A stretch of DNA of 64,000 bases from Bradyrhizobium jicamae (lineage in GTDB: Bacteria; Pseudomonadota; Alphaproteobacteria; Rhizobiales; Xanthobacteraceae), in NCBI RefSeq assembly GCF_018130215.1, contig NZ_JAFCKQ010000002.1:310001-374000 (forward strand), read 5' to 3'. Below, piece after piece: positions 42,069-53,734 of this stretch (position 1 is the stretch's first letter; the number at the start of each line of letters is the position of its first letter). Below the pieces are notes generated by a model. It was given only the letters and a program-made list of their open reading frames with translations, made no database searches and was not told the DNA's origin. Both the position numbers and the translations under genes were made by a program.

Positions 42069-43079
42069 CTAATGCGACCTTGCCAGGCAGAACGCCACCA
42101 CCTCTTCCAGTGCCGTCTTCATCGGCGAGGGCGGGAACAGCGCGAGCGCGTCGACGGCCATCGCGCCATAGTGCTGGGCGCGGCTGATCGTGTCCTCCAG
42201 CGCGCGATGCTTGGTCATCAGCCCGATCGCGTGATCGAGATCGCTGGCGCCGATCTCGCCGCGCTCGAGCGCGCGGACCCAGAACTTGCGCTCGGTGTCG
42301 TTGCCGCGACGGAAGGCGAGCACCACCGGCAGCGTGATCTTGCCCTCGCGGAAATCGTCGCCGACATTCTTGCCGAGCTTGGCGGACTTGCCGCCATAGT
42401 CGAGCACGTCGTCGACCAGCTGGAAGGCGATGCCGAGATTCATGCCGACCGAGCGGCAGGCGGTCTGCTCGGCCTTGGGGCGGTTGGCGATCACGGGACC
42501 GACCTCGCAGGCCGCGGCGAACAGCTCGGCGGTCTTGCCTCTGATGACGGCGAGATATTCGTCCTCGGTGGTCGCGGTGTTCTTGGCGGCGGCGAGCTGC
42601 ATCACCTCGCCCTCGGCAATGGTGGCGGCGGCTGCAGAGAGAATGTCGAGCGCGCGCAGCGAGCCGACCTCGACCATCATGCGGAAAGCCTGGCCGAGCA
42701 GGAAGTCGCCGACGAGGACGCTCGCCTCGTTGCCCCACAGCATCCGCGCCGACAGCTTGCCGCGGCGCAGCTCGCTTTCGTCGACGACGTCGTCATGCAG
42801 CAGGGTCGCGGTGTGCATGAATTCGACCGCGGCGGCGAGCTTGACGTGGCCGTCGCCGGAATAGTCAGACAATTGGGCCATCGCCAGGGTGAGCATCGGG
42901 CGCAGCCGCTTGCCCCCGGACGAGATCAGGTGGTTGGCGACCTCGGGGATCATGGTGACCTCCGAGCCGGTGCGCGAGATGATGGTCGCGTTGACGCGCT
43001 CCATGTCGGCGGCGACAAGTCCCACCAGCCCGTCGATCGAAGCATTGGACGGGCTTTCGAAGGGTACAATAACCGCCAC
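42069..43079 (-). CDS. ispB: Polyprenyl (octaprenyl-type) diphosphate synthase
   Basis: This 336-residue trans-prenyltransferase makes the side chain of ubiquinone. It has GGKRLRPMLTL, the first Asp-rich motif LLHDDVVDESELRRG and the second LVDDVLDYGG, with the usual helical spacing. The best start is the GTG at 43079 (VAVIVPFESP): GGAG sits six bases upstream and the length matches octaprenyl synthases. The frame is open for about 125 codons upstream but that part overlaps the divergent DUF2007 gene. The chain length of the product cannot be read with certainty; decaprenyl is common in Rhizobiales. Confidence 0.93.
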   Translation of the reverse strand: MAVIVPFESPSNASIDGLVGLVAADMERVNATIISRTGSEVTMIPEVANHLISSGGKRLRPMLTLAMAQLSDYSGDGHVKLAAAVEFMHTATLLHDDVVDESELRRGKLSARMLWGNEASVLVGDFLLGQAFRMMVEVGSLRALDILSAAAATIAEGEVMQLAAAKNTATTEDEYLAVIRGKTAELFAAACEVGPVIANRPKAEQTACRSVGMNLGIAFQLVDDVLDYGGKSAKLGKNVGDDFREGKITLPVVLAFRRGNDTERKFWVRALERGEIGASDLDHAIGLMTKHRALEDTISRAQHYGAMAVDALALFPPSPMKTALEEVVAFCLARSH

Positions 43080-43214
43080 GCTGGTCTCCAATTTTGCCGA
43101 ATTCGCATTATCCTCAGCTATAACAATAGAAACTGCGCGGTGAAGCGGCAAGGCCACGAAATTGTTGACATGTGGCGCGACGCCCGGACAGCCGGGGGCA
43201 GAGGAGAGCTGGAT

Positions 43215-43442
43215 TTGCGGGAATTGGTTCGGACCAACGACATGGTGCTGGTCTCCGCCGTCGGCGCGCTGCTCGACAGCGCCAACATCCACCATCTGGT
43301 GCTGGACCAGAACATGAGCATCATCGAGGGCTCGCTCGGCGTGCTGCCGCGCCGGATCCTGGTGCATGAGGATGACAACCGCGAAGCGCGCCAGCTCCTG
43401 ACCGAGGCCGGCCTCGGCCACGAATTGCGGGCCGATGAATAG
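43215..43442 (+). CDS. DUF2007 family small protein
   Basis: This 75-residue protein has the DUF2007 fold signature: MVLVSAVGALLDSANIHHLVLDQNMSIIEGSLGVLPRRILVHEDD, with the C-terminal ARQLLTEAG helix. Proteins of this type are suspected to bind ligands or other proteins; function unknown. The start is TTG at 43215, set by GGAG eight bases upstream. It overlaps the next gene by 8 bases (ATGAATAG), so both are probably translated together. It is divergent from the polyprenyl synthase gene with a 135-base gap. Confidence 0.85.
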   Translation: MRELVRTNDMVLVSAVGALLDSANIHHLVLDQNMSIIEGSLGVLPRRILVHEDDNREARQLLTEAGLGHELRADE

Positions 43443-44202
43443 GCCGTCTTCCGCCGTCACCGAGGATGGATTCCTCGGCGGGCAATTGACGCTGCGGCAG
43501 CCGCGGGCCGGTCATCGCGCCGGCCATGACGCGATCCTTCTGGCCGCGGCCACGCCGGCGCGGCCGGGCGATCGCGTCGTCGATCTCGGCGCCGGCGTCG
43601 GCGCGGCCGGGCTGGCGGTGGCGCGGCGCGTGGGCGATGTCGACCTCGCACTGGTCGAGGTCGACGCTGGCCTGGCGGAGCTGGCGCGGAATAACGCCGG
43701 CGTCAATGCGATCATGGCCGACGTGATCGTGCTCGACGTCGAGGCCGGCGCGGCAGCGTTCGCGGACGCCGGGCTCGCGCCCGACAGTGCCGATGTCGTG
43801 ATGATGAACCCGCCCTTCAACGATCCCTCGAGGCACCGCGCCTCGCCGGACAGCGTGCGCCAGCGCGCGCATGTCGCGACTGCAACGACGCTGGAGGGAT
43901 GGGTCCATGTGGCACGGCGGCTGCTGAAATCGAATGGACGGCTGGTGATGATCTGGCGGGCCGACGGGATCGCCGAGGTGTTGAGGGCACTCGAGCGCGG
44001 CTTCGGCAGTGTCGAGATCCTGCCGGTTCACGCCGACGCGGCGGCGTCAGCGATCCGGATCCTGGTGCGGGCCACCAAGGGCGGGCGCGCGCCGACACGG
44101 CTGCACGCCGCGCTGCTGCTCAAAGATGAGTCAGGTGTGCCCAACAAATGGGTGCAGGAGATAATGGCTGGAAGGGGAGGATTGCCGCTGGCGCGGCCTT
44201 GA
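43435..44202 (+). CDS. TrmN6-like tRNA (adenine-N6) methyltransferase
   Basis: This 255-residue SAM-dependent methyltransferase opens with TEDGFLGGQLTLRQPRAGHRAGHDAILLAAA, typical of the TrmN6/YfiC family that modifies A37 of tRNA1-Val. The SAM motif is VVDLGAGVGAAGLAVA, followed by LVEVDAGLAELARNN, and the N6-adenine catalytic motif is MMNPPFND. The start overlaps the DUF2007 gene. The assignment to tRNA is by family resemblance; a protein or rRNA target is not excluded. Confidence 0.88.
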   Translation: MNRPSSAVTEDGFLGGQLTLRQPRAGHRAGHDAILLAAATPARPGDRVVDLGAGVGAAGLAVARRVGDVDLALVEVDAGLAELARNNAGVNAIMADVIVLDVEAGAAAFADAGLAPDSADVVMMNPPFNDPSRHRASPDSVRQRAHVATATTLEGWVHVARRLLKSNGRLVMIWRADGIAEVLRALERGFGSVEILPVHADAAASAIRILVRATKGGRAPTRLHAALLLKDESGVPNKWVQEIMAGRGGLPLARP

Positions 44203-44241
44203 GCGGGCAGTTCCACCGCCCGCGTCGTCGTCGGAACCGAG

Positions 44242-44340
44242 TTAGTGCGGAGCCGTTTCCGACTGCCGGTCCGGCGTCGAGGTGAAACGGACCGCGGTGA
44301 GGAGTGTACCGATCAGCAAAATCAGCAGATAGATTTTCAT
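44242..44340 (-). CDS. 32-residue single-pass membrane peptide
   Basis: A short open frame encodes MKIYLLILLIGTLLTAVRFT followed by a polar tail ending ETAPH. A GGGAG ribosome site sits six bases before the ATG, which is much better than chance. The N-terminal 17 residues form one hydrophobic helix. It lies convergent with the TrmN6-like gene and divergent from the S49 protease gene (109 bases). Function unknown; small proteins of this sort often bind larger membrane proteins. Confidence 0.6.
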   Translation of the reverse strand: MKIYLLILLIGTLLTAVRFTSTPDRQSETAPH

Positions 44341-44448
44341 GATGCTCTCCCGCTGCGTCATTGCAGCCCCAACGCAAGAATGCAAAAGGCGTGCCCCGCA
44401 ATCCAATGACAGTGGCGTGATAAGGAATGGTTAATTCGAGGTAACGGC

Positions 44449-45360
44449 ATGAGTGAACAAATAAGTGATCGCGCGGGACGGCCTGGAATGCTCGATCGCC
44501 TGATGAGCCTGCTTCCCGCGCGATTGAGGCGGGGTGTTGCCGTCGTTCCCGTGGTCCGTCTGTCTGGCGTGATCGGCGCGGTGACGCCGCTGCGGCCAGG
44601 CATGACGCTGTCAGGCGTCGCCAAGATGCTCGAGCGCGCTTTTGGCACCAGGAACGCCAAGGCGGTGGCGCTGGTGATCAACTCGCCGGGCGGCTCGCCG
44701 GTGCAGTCGCGGCAGATCTATCTGCGCATCCGTCAGCTCGCCGCCGAGAAGAAGCTGCCGGTCCTGGTGTTCGTCGAGGACGTCGCGGCGTCCGGCGGCT
44801 ACATGATCGCCTGCGCGGGCGACGAGATCTATTGCGACCCGTCCTCGATCCTCGGCTCGATCGGCGTCGTCGGTGGCAGCTTCGGCCTCGAAGGGCTGAT
44901 CAAGAAGATCGGGGTCGAGCGGCGGCTCTACACGGCCGGCAGCCACAAGGCGATGCTCGATCCATTCCTGCCGGAGAATCCCGACGACGTCGCTCGGCTG
45001 AAGGCGATCCAGCGCGAGATCCATGCGATCTTCATCGCGCTGGTGAAGCAGAGCCGGGGCGGACGCCTCAGGGGGCCCGACGACGAACTGTTCACCGGCG
45101 AATATTGGGCCGGCGAGACCGCTGTTGGACTCGGCCTTGCCGACGCCGTCGGCGATCTCAGGTCGACCCTGCGCGTGCGTTATGGTGAGAAGGTGCTGAC
45201 GCCGGTGATCGCGCCCGCGAGCGGCATGCTCTCCGGCCTGCTCGGCCGGCGCGCGCCGGGGGCAGGGCAGCTGGCGTTGCTGGACGGGCTGGGCGGACTC
45301 CCCGACGATTTGATCTCGGCGCTGGAAACCAGGGCGATCTGGGCCAGATTCGGGTTCTGA
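44449..45360 (+). CDS. S49 family peptidase (SppA/SohB-like)
   Basis: This 303-residue protease belongs to the signal-peptide-peptidase A family. LVINSPGGSPVQSRQIYLRI is the oxyanion region, DVAASGGYMIACAGDEIYCDPSSILGSIGVVG has the catalytic Ser115, and AGSHKAMLDPF supplies Lys167. The Ser-Lys spacing of 52 residues is the same as I recall for B. subtilis SppA. No clear N-terminal membrane helix or signal peptide is seen, unlike classic SppA, so it may be cytoplasmic or peripherally attached. It probably clears signal peptides or misfolded membrane fragments. Confidence 0.91.
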   Translation: MSEQISDRAGRPGMLDRLMSLLPARLRRGVAVVPVVRLSGVIGAVTPLRPGMTLSGVAKMLERAFGTRNAKAVALVINSPGGSPVQSRQIYLRIRQLAAEKKLPVLVFVEDVAASGGYMIACAGDEIYCDPSSILGSIGVVGGSFGLEGLIKKIGVERRLYTAGSHKAMLDPFLPENPDDVARLKAIQREIHAIFIALVKQSRGGRLRGPDDELFTGEYWAGETAVGLGLADAVGDLRSTLRVRYGEKVLTPVIAPASGMLSGLLGRRAPGAGQLALLDGLGGLPDDLISALETRAIWARFGF

Positions 45361-45476
45361 ACACGTGGATTTGAGCGCGCCATTTAGCCCCAAAAGCGCA
45401 ATTGCGGCGCAGGCTGTCTTCGGCGAGAATACCTCCCATTGGGGGCCTGACCGACGTGAACGACAAGGATCGACCG

Positions 45477-45668
45477 ATGCCGCCGCTGATCGCATTCGCA
45501 GGCGTCCTGGGTGGCCTGGCCGTGGTCCGCTGGGCCTACAGGACCGCCATCCAGATCAACCGGGAACTGGAGGAGGCGCGGCTTGCCCGCGGGGCCGAGG
45601 CCGCGCGTTCAAGCGAAATCAAGACCCTGCGCCGCGACCCCGTCACCGGAGCCTACCGCCCGGGCTAG
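45477..45668 (+). CDS. 63-residue protein with N-terminal membrane helix
   Basis: Start ATG at 45477 with AAGGA seven bases upstream. The N-terminus (PPLIAFAGVLGGLAVVRWAY) is one membrane helix, and the rest is a charged helix (INRELEEARLARGAEAARSSEIKTLRRDPVTGAYRPG) likely in the cytoplasm. The frame is open to 45402. Conserved small proteins ending 'RDPVTGAYRP' recur in rhizobia as I recall, but I know no function. It lies between the S49 protease and glyQ. Confidence 0.65.
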   Translation: MPPLIAFAGVLGGLAVVRWAYRTAIQINRELEEARLARGAEAARSSEIKTLRRDPVTGAYRPG

Positions 45669-45676
45669 GACTTGAA

Positions 45677-45831
45677 ACCCCCTCGCCCCGCTCTTGCGGG
45701 GAGAGGGTTGGGGTGAGGGGCTGTCTCCGCAAGCTCGAAAGACGCCAGTACGCGGAGAATCCCTCTCACCGCAAATCCGCGCGACGCGCGAATTTCAGCC
45801 TCTCCCCGCAAGCGGGGCGAGGCAAGAACGA
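45677..45831. repeat. Nested CCCCTCGCCCCG...CGGGGCGAGG repeat
   Basis: CCCCTCGCCCCGCTCTTGCGGGGAGAGGG and TTGGGGTGAGGGGC at one end face CCCTCTCACCGC... and CTCTCCCCGCAAGCGGGGCGAGG at the other. It makes several alternative stem-loops in the 240-base gap before glyQ. Confidence 0.75.
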
Positions 45832-45917
45832 AACACCCCGCATCGCCTTGATTCCATTGGCCGCCGCCGATACGGTCCCGCGCGCTTCAATCCCCCCTCG
45901 CGAGACCTGACGTGACG

Positions 45918-46853
45918 ATGGACGCCCTGCCTGATCACATGCGCCCGGAACGGTCGTTCCAGGGTTTCATCCTGGCCCTCCAGCGATTCTGGGCCGAGCA
46001 GGGCTGCGTCATCCTGCAGCCTTACGACATGGAAATGGGCGCCGGCACCTTCCATCCCGCCACCACCCTGCGCGCGCTGGGCCCGAAGCCCTGGAACGCG
46101 GCCTATGTGCAGCCCTCGCGGCGGCCCAAGGACGGCCGCTACGGCGAAAACCCCAACCGGATGCAGCACTACTATCAGTTCCAGGTCATCATGAAGCCGT
46201 CGCCGCCGAACCTTCAGGAGCTGTACCTGAAGTCGCTGGCCGCGATCGGCATCGATTCGGCCGTTCACGACATCCGCTTCGTCGAGGACGACTGGGAGAG
46301 CCCCACGCTCGGTGCCTGGGGCCTCGGCTGGGAATGCTGGTGCGACGGCATGGAAGTCTCGCAGTTCACCTACTTCCAGCAGGTCGCCGGTGTCGAATGC
46401 GCACCGGTGTCGGGCGAACTCACCTACGGGCTCGAGCGCCTCGCGATGTATGTGCAGGGCGTCGACCGCGTCTATGACCTCAACTTCAACGGACGCGAGG
46501 GCGCCGACAAGGTCACCTATGGCGACGTGTTCCTGCAGGCCGAGCAGGAATATTCGCGGCACAATTTCGAATATGCCGACACCGCGATGCTGTTCGAGCA
46601 GTTCAGGATGGCCGAGGACGCCTGCAAGAAATATCTCGCTGCCGGCTGGCGCGAGGGTGGCAATGCGAAGGAACATCTGATGGCCTTGCCGGCCTACGAC
46701 CAGTGCATCAAGGCGAGTCACGTGTTCAACCTGCTCGATGCCCGCGGCGTCATCTCGGTGACCGAGCGGCAGAGCTACATCGCGCGCGTGCGCGATCTGG
46801 CGAAGGCCTGCGGCGAGGCGTGGATCCACACCGAAACGGGCAGGACGGTCTGA
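45918..46853 (+). CDS. glyQ: Glycine-tRNA ligase alpha subunit
   Basis: This 311-residue catalytic subunit of the alpha2beta2 glycyl-tRNA synthetase has [29 protein letters not shown] near the start, the class II motif region [37 protein letters not shown], and the C-terminal [21 protein letters not shown]. Length and sequence match the family closely. The ATG at 45918 (MDALPDH) is favoured; a GTG two codons upstream is open. Its stop codon overlaps the glyS start by one base (TGATG), so the two subunits are coupled. Confidence 0.97.
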   Translation: MDALPDHMRPERSFQGFILALQRFWAEQGCVILQPYDMEMGAGTFHPATTLRALGPKPWNAAYVQPSRRPKDGRYGENPNRMQHYYQFQVIMKPSPPNLQELYLKSLAAIGIDSAVHDIRFVEDDWESPTLGAWGLGWECWCDGMEVSQFTYFQQVAGVECAPVSGELTYGLERLAMYVQGVDRVYDLNFNGREGADKVTYGDVFLQAEQEYSRHNFEYADTAMLFEQFRMAEDACKKYLAAGWREGGNAKEHLMALPAYDQCIKASHVFNLLDARGVISVTERQSYIARVRDLAKACGEAWIHTETGRTV

Positions 46854-48949
46854 TGCCCGATCTTCTCCTCGAACTGTTCTCCGAAGAAATCCCCGCGCGC
46901 ATGCAGGGGAAGGCGGCGGACGATCTGCGCCGCATGGTGACCGACAAGCTCGTCGCCGAGGGCCTCGTCTATGAGGGCGCCAAGGCGTTCGCGACGCCGC
47001 GGCGCCTCGCGCTGACCGTGCACGGCATCCCCGCGCGCCAGCCCGACCTGAAGACCGAACGTCGCGGCCCGAAGATCGGTGCGCCGGATGCGGCGGTGCA
47101 GGGCTTTCTGAAGGCGACCGGTCTCAAATCGCTGGATGAAGCGACGATCCAGAAAGATCCGAAGGGCGATTTCTACATCGCGCTGATCGAAAAGCCCGGC
47201 CGTCCTGCGATCGACGTGATCGCCGAGATGCTGCCGGTGATCATCCGCACCTTCCCGTGGCCGAAATCGATGCGCTGGGGCGCGCGTTCGGCCAAATCAG
47301 GCTCGCTGTCCTGGGTGCGCCCGCTGCACGCGATCACAGCGACCTTCGGGCTCGAGACCGAGGAGCCCGATGTCGTGAAGTTCTCCATCGACGGCATCGG
47401 GGCCGGGCAGACCACTTACGGCCACCGCTTCATGGCACCCGGCGCGATCTCCGTGCGCCGCTTCGAGGATTACGAGGCCAAGCTGAAGGCCGCAAAGGTC
47501 ATCCTCGATCCGCAGGCGCGCAAGGACATCATCCTCGAGGACGCCAAGGAGCTGGCATTCGCGCAGGGCCTCGAGCTGGTCGAGGATCAGGTGCTGCTCG
47601 ACGAGGTCTCCGGCCTCGTCGAATGGCCCGTCGTCATGATGGGATCGTTCGAGCAGGAATTCCTGGCGATTCCGGACGAAGTGATCCGCGCCACCATCCG
47701 CAACAACCAGAAGTGCTTTGTTGTCAGGGATCCCAAGACCGGGAAATTGACCAACAAGTTCGTGCTGACGGCCAATCTCGAAGCCACCGACGGCGGCAAG
47801 ACCATCGTTGCCGGCAACGAGCGCGTGATCCGGCCGCGGCTGAGTGATGCGAAGTTCTTCTATGAGACGGACCTGAAGACCAGGCTGGAAGACCGGCTGC
47901 CGAAGTTCGAGCAGATCGTGTTCCACGAGAAGCTCGGCACGCAGGCGGAACGGATCAGGCGCATCGAGCGGCTTGCCGCCGAGATCGCGCCACTCGTTGG
48001 CGCCGATGTCGAGAAGGCAAAGCGTGCCGCGCATCTCGCGAAGGCCGATTTGCTCACGGAAGTCATCGGTGAATTCCCCGAGCTTCAGGGCCTGATGGGC
48101 AAGTACTACGCGCTGGCGCAGGGCGAGGATGCGTCCGTCGCTGCGGCGAGCGAAGAGCACTGGAAGCCGCAGGGGCCAACGGATCGCGTGCCGACCGATC
48201 CGGTGAGTGTGGCTGTGGCGCTGGCGGACAAGCTCGACACCTTGGTTGGATTCTGGGCGATCGACGAGAAGCCGACGGGGAGCAAGGACCCCTACGCGCT
48301 GAGGCGGGCGGCGCTGGGCGTCATCAGGCTGATCGTCGAGAACACGCTGCGCCTGCCGATTGTGAAGGCCGCCAGGTCCGCACTGGCCGGGCTCTCGGTC
48401 AACGCGGACAGTGAGAAGCTGTCAAACGATCTGCTCGCCTTCTTCGCCGACCGCCTGAAGGTCCAGCTCCGCGAACAGGGCGCACGCCACGATCTCGTCG
48501 ATGCCGTGTTCTCGCTCGGCGGCCAGGACGATCTCCTGCTCGTCGTCCGCCGTGTCGAGGCCCTCGGCAAATTCCTCGATACCGACGACGGCAAGAACCT
48601 GCTCGCGGGGACAAAACGCGCCAGCAACATCCTCGCGATCGAGGAGAAGAAGGACAAGCGCACCTTCGACGGCGTGCCCGACGCCGCGCTCTACATGCTC
48701 GACGAGGAGAAGGCGCTGGCGAAGGCGATCGACCAGGTGAAGAGCGACGCCTCCGCCGCGGTCGCCAAGGAAGAATTTGCGGCTGCGATGAGCGCGATGG
48801 CCAAGCTGCGTCCGGCGGTCGATGCCTTCTTCGACAACGTCAAGGTCAATGACGATGACCCGAAGGTTCGCGAGAACCGCCTGAAGCTGCTCAACGAAAT
48901 CCGGGCTGCGACGCGCGCGGTCGCGGATTTCTCCAGGATCGAGGGCTGA
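46853..48949 (+). CDS. glyS: Glycine-tRNA ligase beta subunit
   Basis: This 698-residue beta subunit starts [18 protein letters not shown] and carries [35 protein letters not shown], a long HD-like region ([28 protein letters not shown]), [30 protein letters not shown] and the C-terminal anticodon-binding part ending near [23 protein letters not shown]. All are family hallmarks. The ATG overlaps the glyQ stop codon. Together the subunits charge tRNA-Gly. Confidence 0.97.
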   Translation: MPDLLLELFSEEIPARMQGKAADDLRRMVTDKLVAEGLVYEGAKAFATPRRLALTVHGIPARQPDLKTERRGPKIGAPDAAVQGFLKATGLKSLDEATIQKDPKGDFYIALIEKPGRPAIDVIAEMLPVIIRTFPWPKSMRWGARSAKSGSLSWVRPLHAITATFGLETEEPDVVKFSIDGIGAGQTTYGHRFMAPGAISVRRFEDYEAKLKAAKVILDPQARKDIILEDAKELAFAQGLELVEDQVLLDEVSGLVEWPVVMMGSFEQEFLAIPDEVIRATIRNNQKCFVVRDPKTGKLTNKFVLTANLEATDGGKTIVAGNERVIRPRLSDAKFFYETDLKTRLEDRLPKFEQIVFHEKLGTQAERIRRIERLAAEIAPLVGADVEKAKRAAHLAKADLLTEVIGEFPELQGLMGKYYALAQGEDASVAAASEEHWKPQGPTDRVPTDPVSVAVALADKLDTLVGFWAIDEKPTGSKDPYALRRAALGVIRLIVENTLRLPIVKAARSALAGLSVNADSEKLSNDLLAFFADRLKVQLREQGARHDLVDAVFSLGGQDDLLLVVRRVEALGKFLDTDDGKNLLAGTKRASNILAIEEKKDKRTFDGVPDAALYMLDEEKALAKAIDQVKSDASAAVAKEEFAAAMSAMAKLRPAVDAFFDNVKVNDDDPKVRENRLKLLNEIRAATRAVADFSRIEG

Positions 48950-48952
48950 GCG

Positions 48953-49546
48953 ATGGACCGTGCAACGCTCGCCGCCTACGACATGGAAGCGGCGACGTTT
49001 GCGCAGGACTGGCATGACCAGCCGGCCCCGACCGATCTGCACGACATCGTCACGCGTTTCTTCATCAAGGGCGGCTCGACCGTCGATATCGGCTGCGGCA
49101 GCGGCCGCGAGGTGGCGTGGCTCGATATCAATGGCTATCCAGCCGAAGGGTTCGATGCCTCCGAGGGCCTGCTCGCCGAGGCTCGTATGCGCTATCCGCA
49201 GGCCCGCTTCACCCACGCCGAACTGCCTGAGCTGCGTGGCATTGCATCCGGCAGCTTCGACAATGTGCTCTGCGAGACCGTGATCATGCATCTCGATCAC
49301 GCGCTGATCGCGCCATCGGTCCGCCGCATGCTCGATATCACGAAGCCCGGCGGCGTCTTCTATCTGAGCTGGCGCGTGACCAAGGGCGCCGACATGCGCG
49401 ATGCGCACGGCCGGCTTTATGCATCGTTCGATGCGGCCGAGGTGCGTGGGCAATTGGCCAAGGCCGTGCTGCTGCACGACGAGGAGGTCGTCAGCGCGTC
49501 CTCCGGCAAGGCCATTCACCGGATCATTGCGCGGAAGGGCGGGTAG
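48953..49546 (+). CDS. Class I SAM-dependent methyltransferase
   Basis: This 197-residue methyltransferase has the SAM motif STVDIGCGSGREVAWL at about residues 42-57, EGFDASEGLLAEARMRYP as the acidic motif, and FDNVLCETVIMHLDH. It resembles the small Methyltransf_11 group; no substrate can be named. It starts 4 bases after the glyS stop and is followed by a strong terminator, so it closes the glyQS operon. A link to translation is only suggested by position. Confidence 0.85.
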   Translation: MDRATLAAYDMEAATFAQDWHDQPAPTDLHDIVTRFFIKGGSTVDIGCGSGREVAWLDINGYPAEGFDASEGLLAEARMRYPQARFTHAELPELRGIASGSFDNVLCETVIMHLDHALIAPSVRRMLDITKPGGVFYLSWRVTKGADMRDAHGRLYASFDAAEVRGQLAKAVLLHDEEVVSASSGKAIHRIIARKGG

Positions 49547-49578
49547 GGCATTCGCAGATGCCGGACAGCGCAGGACAC

Positions 49579-49617
49579 GAAAAGCCCCGCCCGGAGGGGA
49601 GGCCGGGCGGGGCTTTC
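49579..49617 (+). terminator. Terminator after the glyQ-glyS-methyltransferase operon
   Basis: GAAAAGCCCCGCCCGG (49579-49594) pairs with CCGGGCGGGGCTTTC (49603-49617), a very strong stem between convergent genes; likely bidirectional. Confidence 0.85.
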
Positions 49618-49690
49618 ATGTCCGGTCGGTCTTCGCGCAAATCCGCTTGCGCGGCGCCCGGACACATCATTCAGGCGATCGCGGGGCTGG

Positions 49691-50050
49691 CTATTCGACG
49701 ACCTGAACGATGCGACGCGAGCGCGGCTCGACCAGCACGGTCTCGCCGTTCACGACGGTGTAGCGATAGGGCGTCGCGCCGAACCGTTGCGGGACGTCGT
49801 AGTAGGTCACGCCCGCGTCCGGCAATACGGTCCCGACCACGACGCGATCGGGGATGGTGTAATTCGGAACGCGCTCGCGCACGATGTATTCGCGGAATGC
49901 CGGACGTTGCTCGACCGTAATCCCTTCGTCACTCTCGACCGCAACCGGGGGACCACCGCGTACGACGCCAACCGTCTGCGCCTGTGCGGCAACAGCCGGT
50001 ACCGTGATCGTTGCCGCAATCGCTGCAACGGCAAGTATCCTGTTTCGCAT
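49691..50050 (-). CDS. DUF1236-type secreted protein
   Basis: This 119-residue protein has a signal peptide (MRNRILAVAAIAATITVPAVAAQA, cleavage after AQA) and a DUF1236-like body: EGITVEQRPAFREYIVRERVPNYTIPD, then a repeat-like YYDVPQRFGATPYRYTVVNGETVLVEPRSRRIVQVVE. The ATG at 50050 has AGGAG seven bases upstream. DUF1236 proteins are common in Bradyrhizobium and are thought to be periplasmic; function unknown. Convergent with the glyQS operon. Confidence 0.85.
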   Translation of the reverse strand: MRNRILAVAAIAATITVPAVAAQAQTVGVVRGGPPVAVESDEGITVEQRPAFREYIVRERVPNYTIPDRVVVGTVLPDAGVTYYDVPQRFGATPYRYTVVNGETVLVEPRSRRIVQVVE

Positions 50051-50288
50051 GGGCTCGCTCCTCATTTCATGCTGCACGGCGCCGGCCTTCGCCAACGCAC
50101 ACGGCGAGCCAATTCATCCGCAGCGACGATGTTCCGGAAAAACCGACGTCACATACGCGGCAATTTCGGGCAAATTTCGTGGGTGAGGGAACCTGTTGGC
50201 GCGTCAGGCGTCTTGATGTCGCAACTTGCTCGGCCGATAGAATGCCGCCCTCGATTCGAACTTCCAAAAAACCGCCGGAGAAATTTCA

Positions 50289-50444
50289 ATGGTCATCACC
50301 GCTGCGCATGTGCCTGCCATCGTGGCTCTGATCGCGGGCATCCTGATCCTGGTCATGCCGCGGCTGCTCAACTTCATCGTCGCGATCTACCTGATCTTCA
50401 TCGGGCTGGTCGGGATGGGCCTCTTGCGGTGGCTGCACATGTAG
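50289..50444 (+). CDS. DUF3096-like 51-residue membrane protein
   Basis: This short gene encodes MVITAAHVPAIVALIAGILI followed by a second hydrophobic stretch ending GLVGMGLLRWLHM. Two short membrane helices are separated by MPRLLNF, the pattern of the DUF3096 family. A GGAG site lies eight bases before the ATG. Function unknown. It is in the gap between the DUF1236 and ppdK genes, 91 bases before the latter. Confidence 0.78.
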   Translation: MVITAAHVPAIVALIAGILILVMPRLLNFIVAIYLIFIGLVGMGLLRWLHM

Positions 50445-50535
50445 CGGGAAAGAGGGGTTTCGCGGCTTGCGCGGAACCCCTCAAAATGGTGTAAGGCGCG
50501 CATCTTCGACCCCTCTTTACGGATTGTTGTCTGAC

Positions 50536-53436
<2,901 letters not shown>

Positions 53437-53455
53437 GCGACAAGATAGCTGAAAT

Positions 53456-53485
53456 GGCCGGGACGATTTCCCGGCCGTTTATTTT
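53456..53485 (+). terminator. Terminator after ppdK
   Basis: GGCCGGGA (53456-53463) and TCCCGGCC (53469-53476) followed by GTTTATTTT, 20 bases after the ppdK stop. Confidence 0.85.
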
Positions 53486-53538
53486 GGCGTGCCGCGAATG
53501 CGCGCAACTGTTTCTTCATCATGTTTGTTGACCGGATA

Positions 53539-53572
53539 TTTACCAATCGTGTCCGTCGCCCGTTTACCAATC
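53539..53572. promoter_or_regulatory. Direct repeat TTTACCAATC upstream of the SleB-like gene
   Basis: The 10-base word TTTACCAATC occurs at 53539-53548 and 53563-53572, 24 bases apart, in the AT-richer 250-base leader of the cell-wall hydrolase gene. A short AACCT-AAAC-AGGTT inverted repeat follows at 53647-53660. These could be regulator sites; no known consensus is matched with confidence. Confidence 0.4.
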
Positions 53573-53734
53573 CACGCGACACGATGCGCGAACGAACTGC
53601 GATCGCTTGAGTGTAGCGCGCGTGCAACGCTGATTAACCCCGCGGCAACCTAAACAGGTTAGCAACTAAAAAGGTCGAATTGCGCGGACGTACCGCGTTC
53701 GATTGCACTCTGGTAAGCGTTGCGTGAGCGTACG

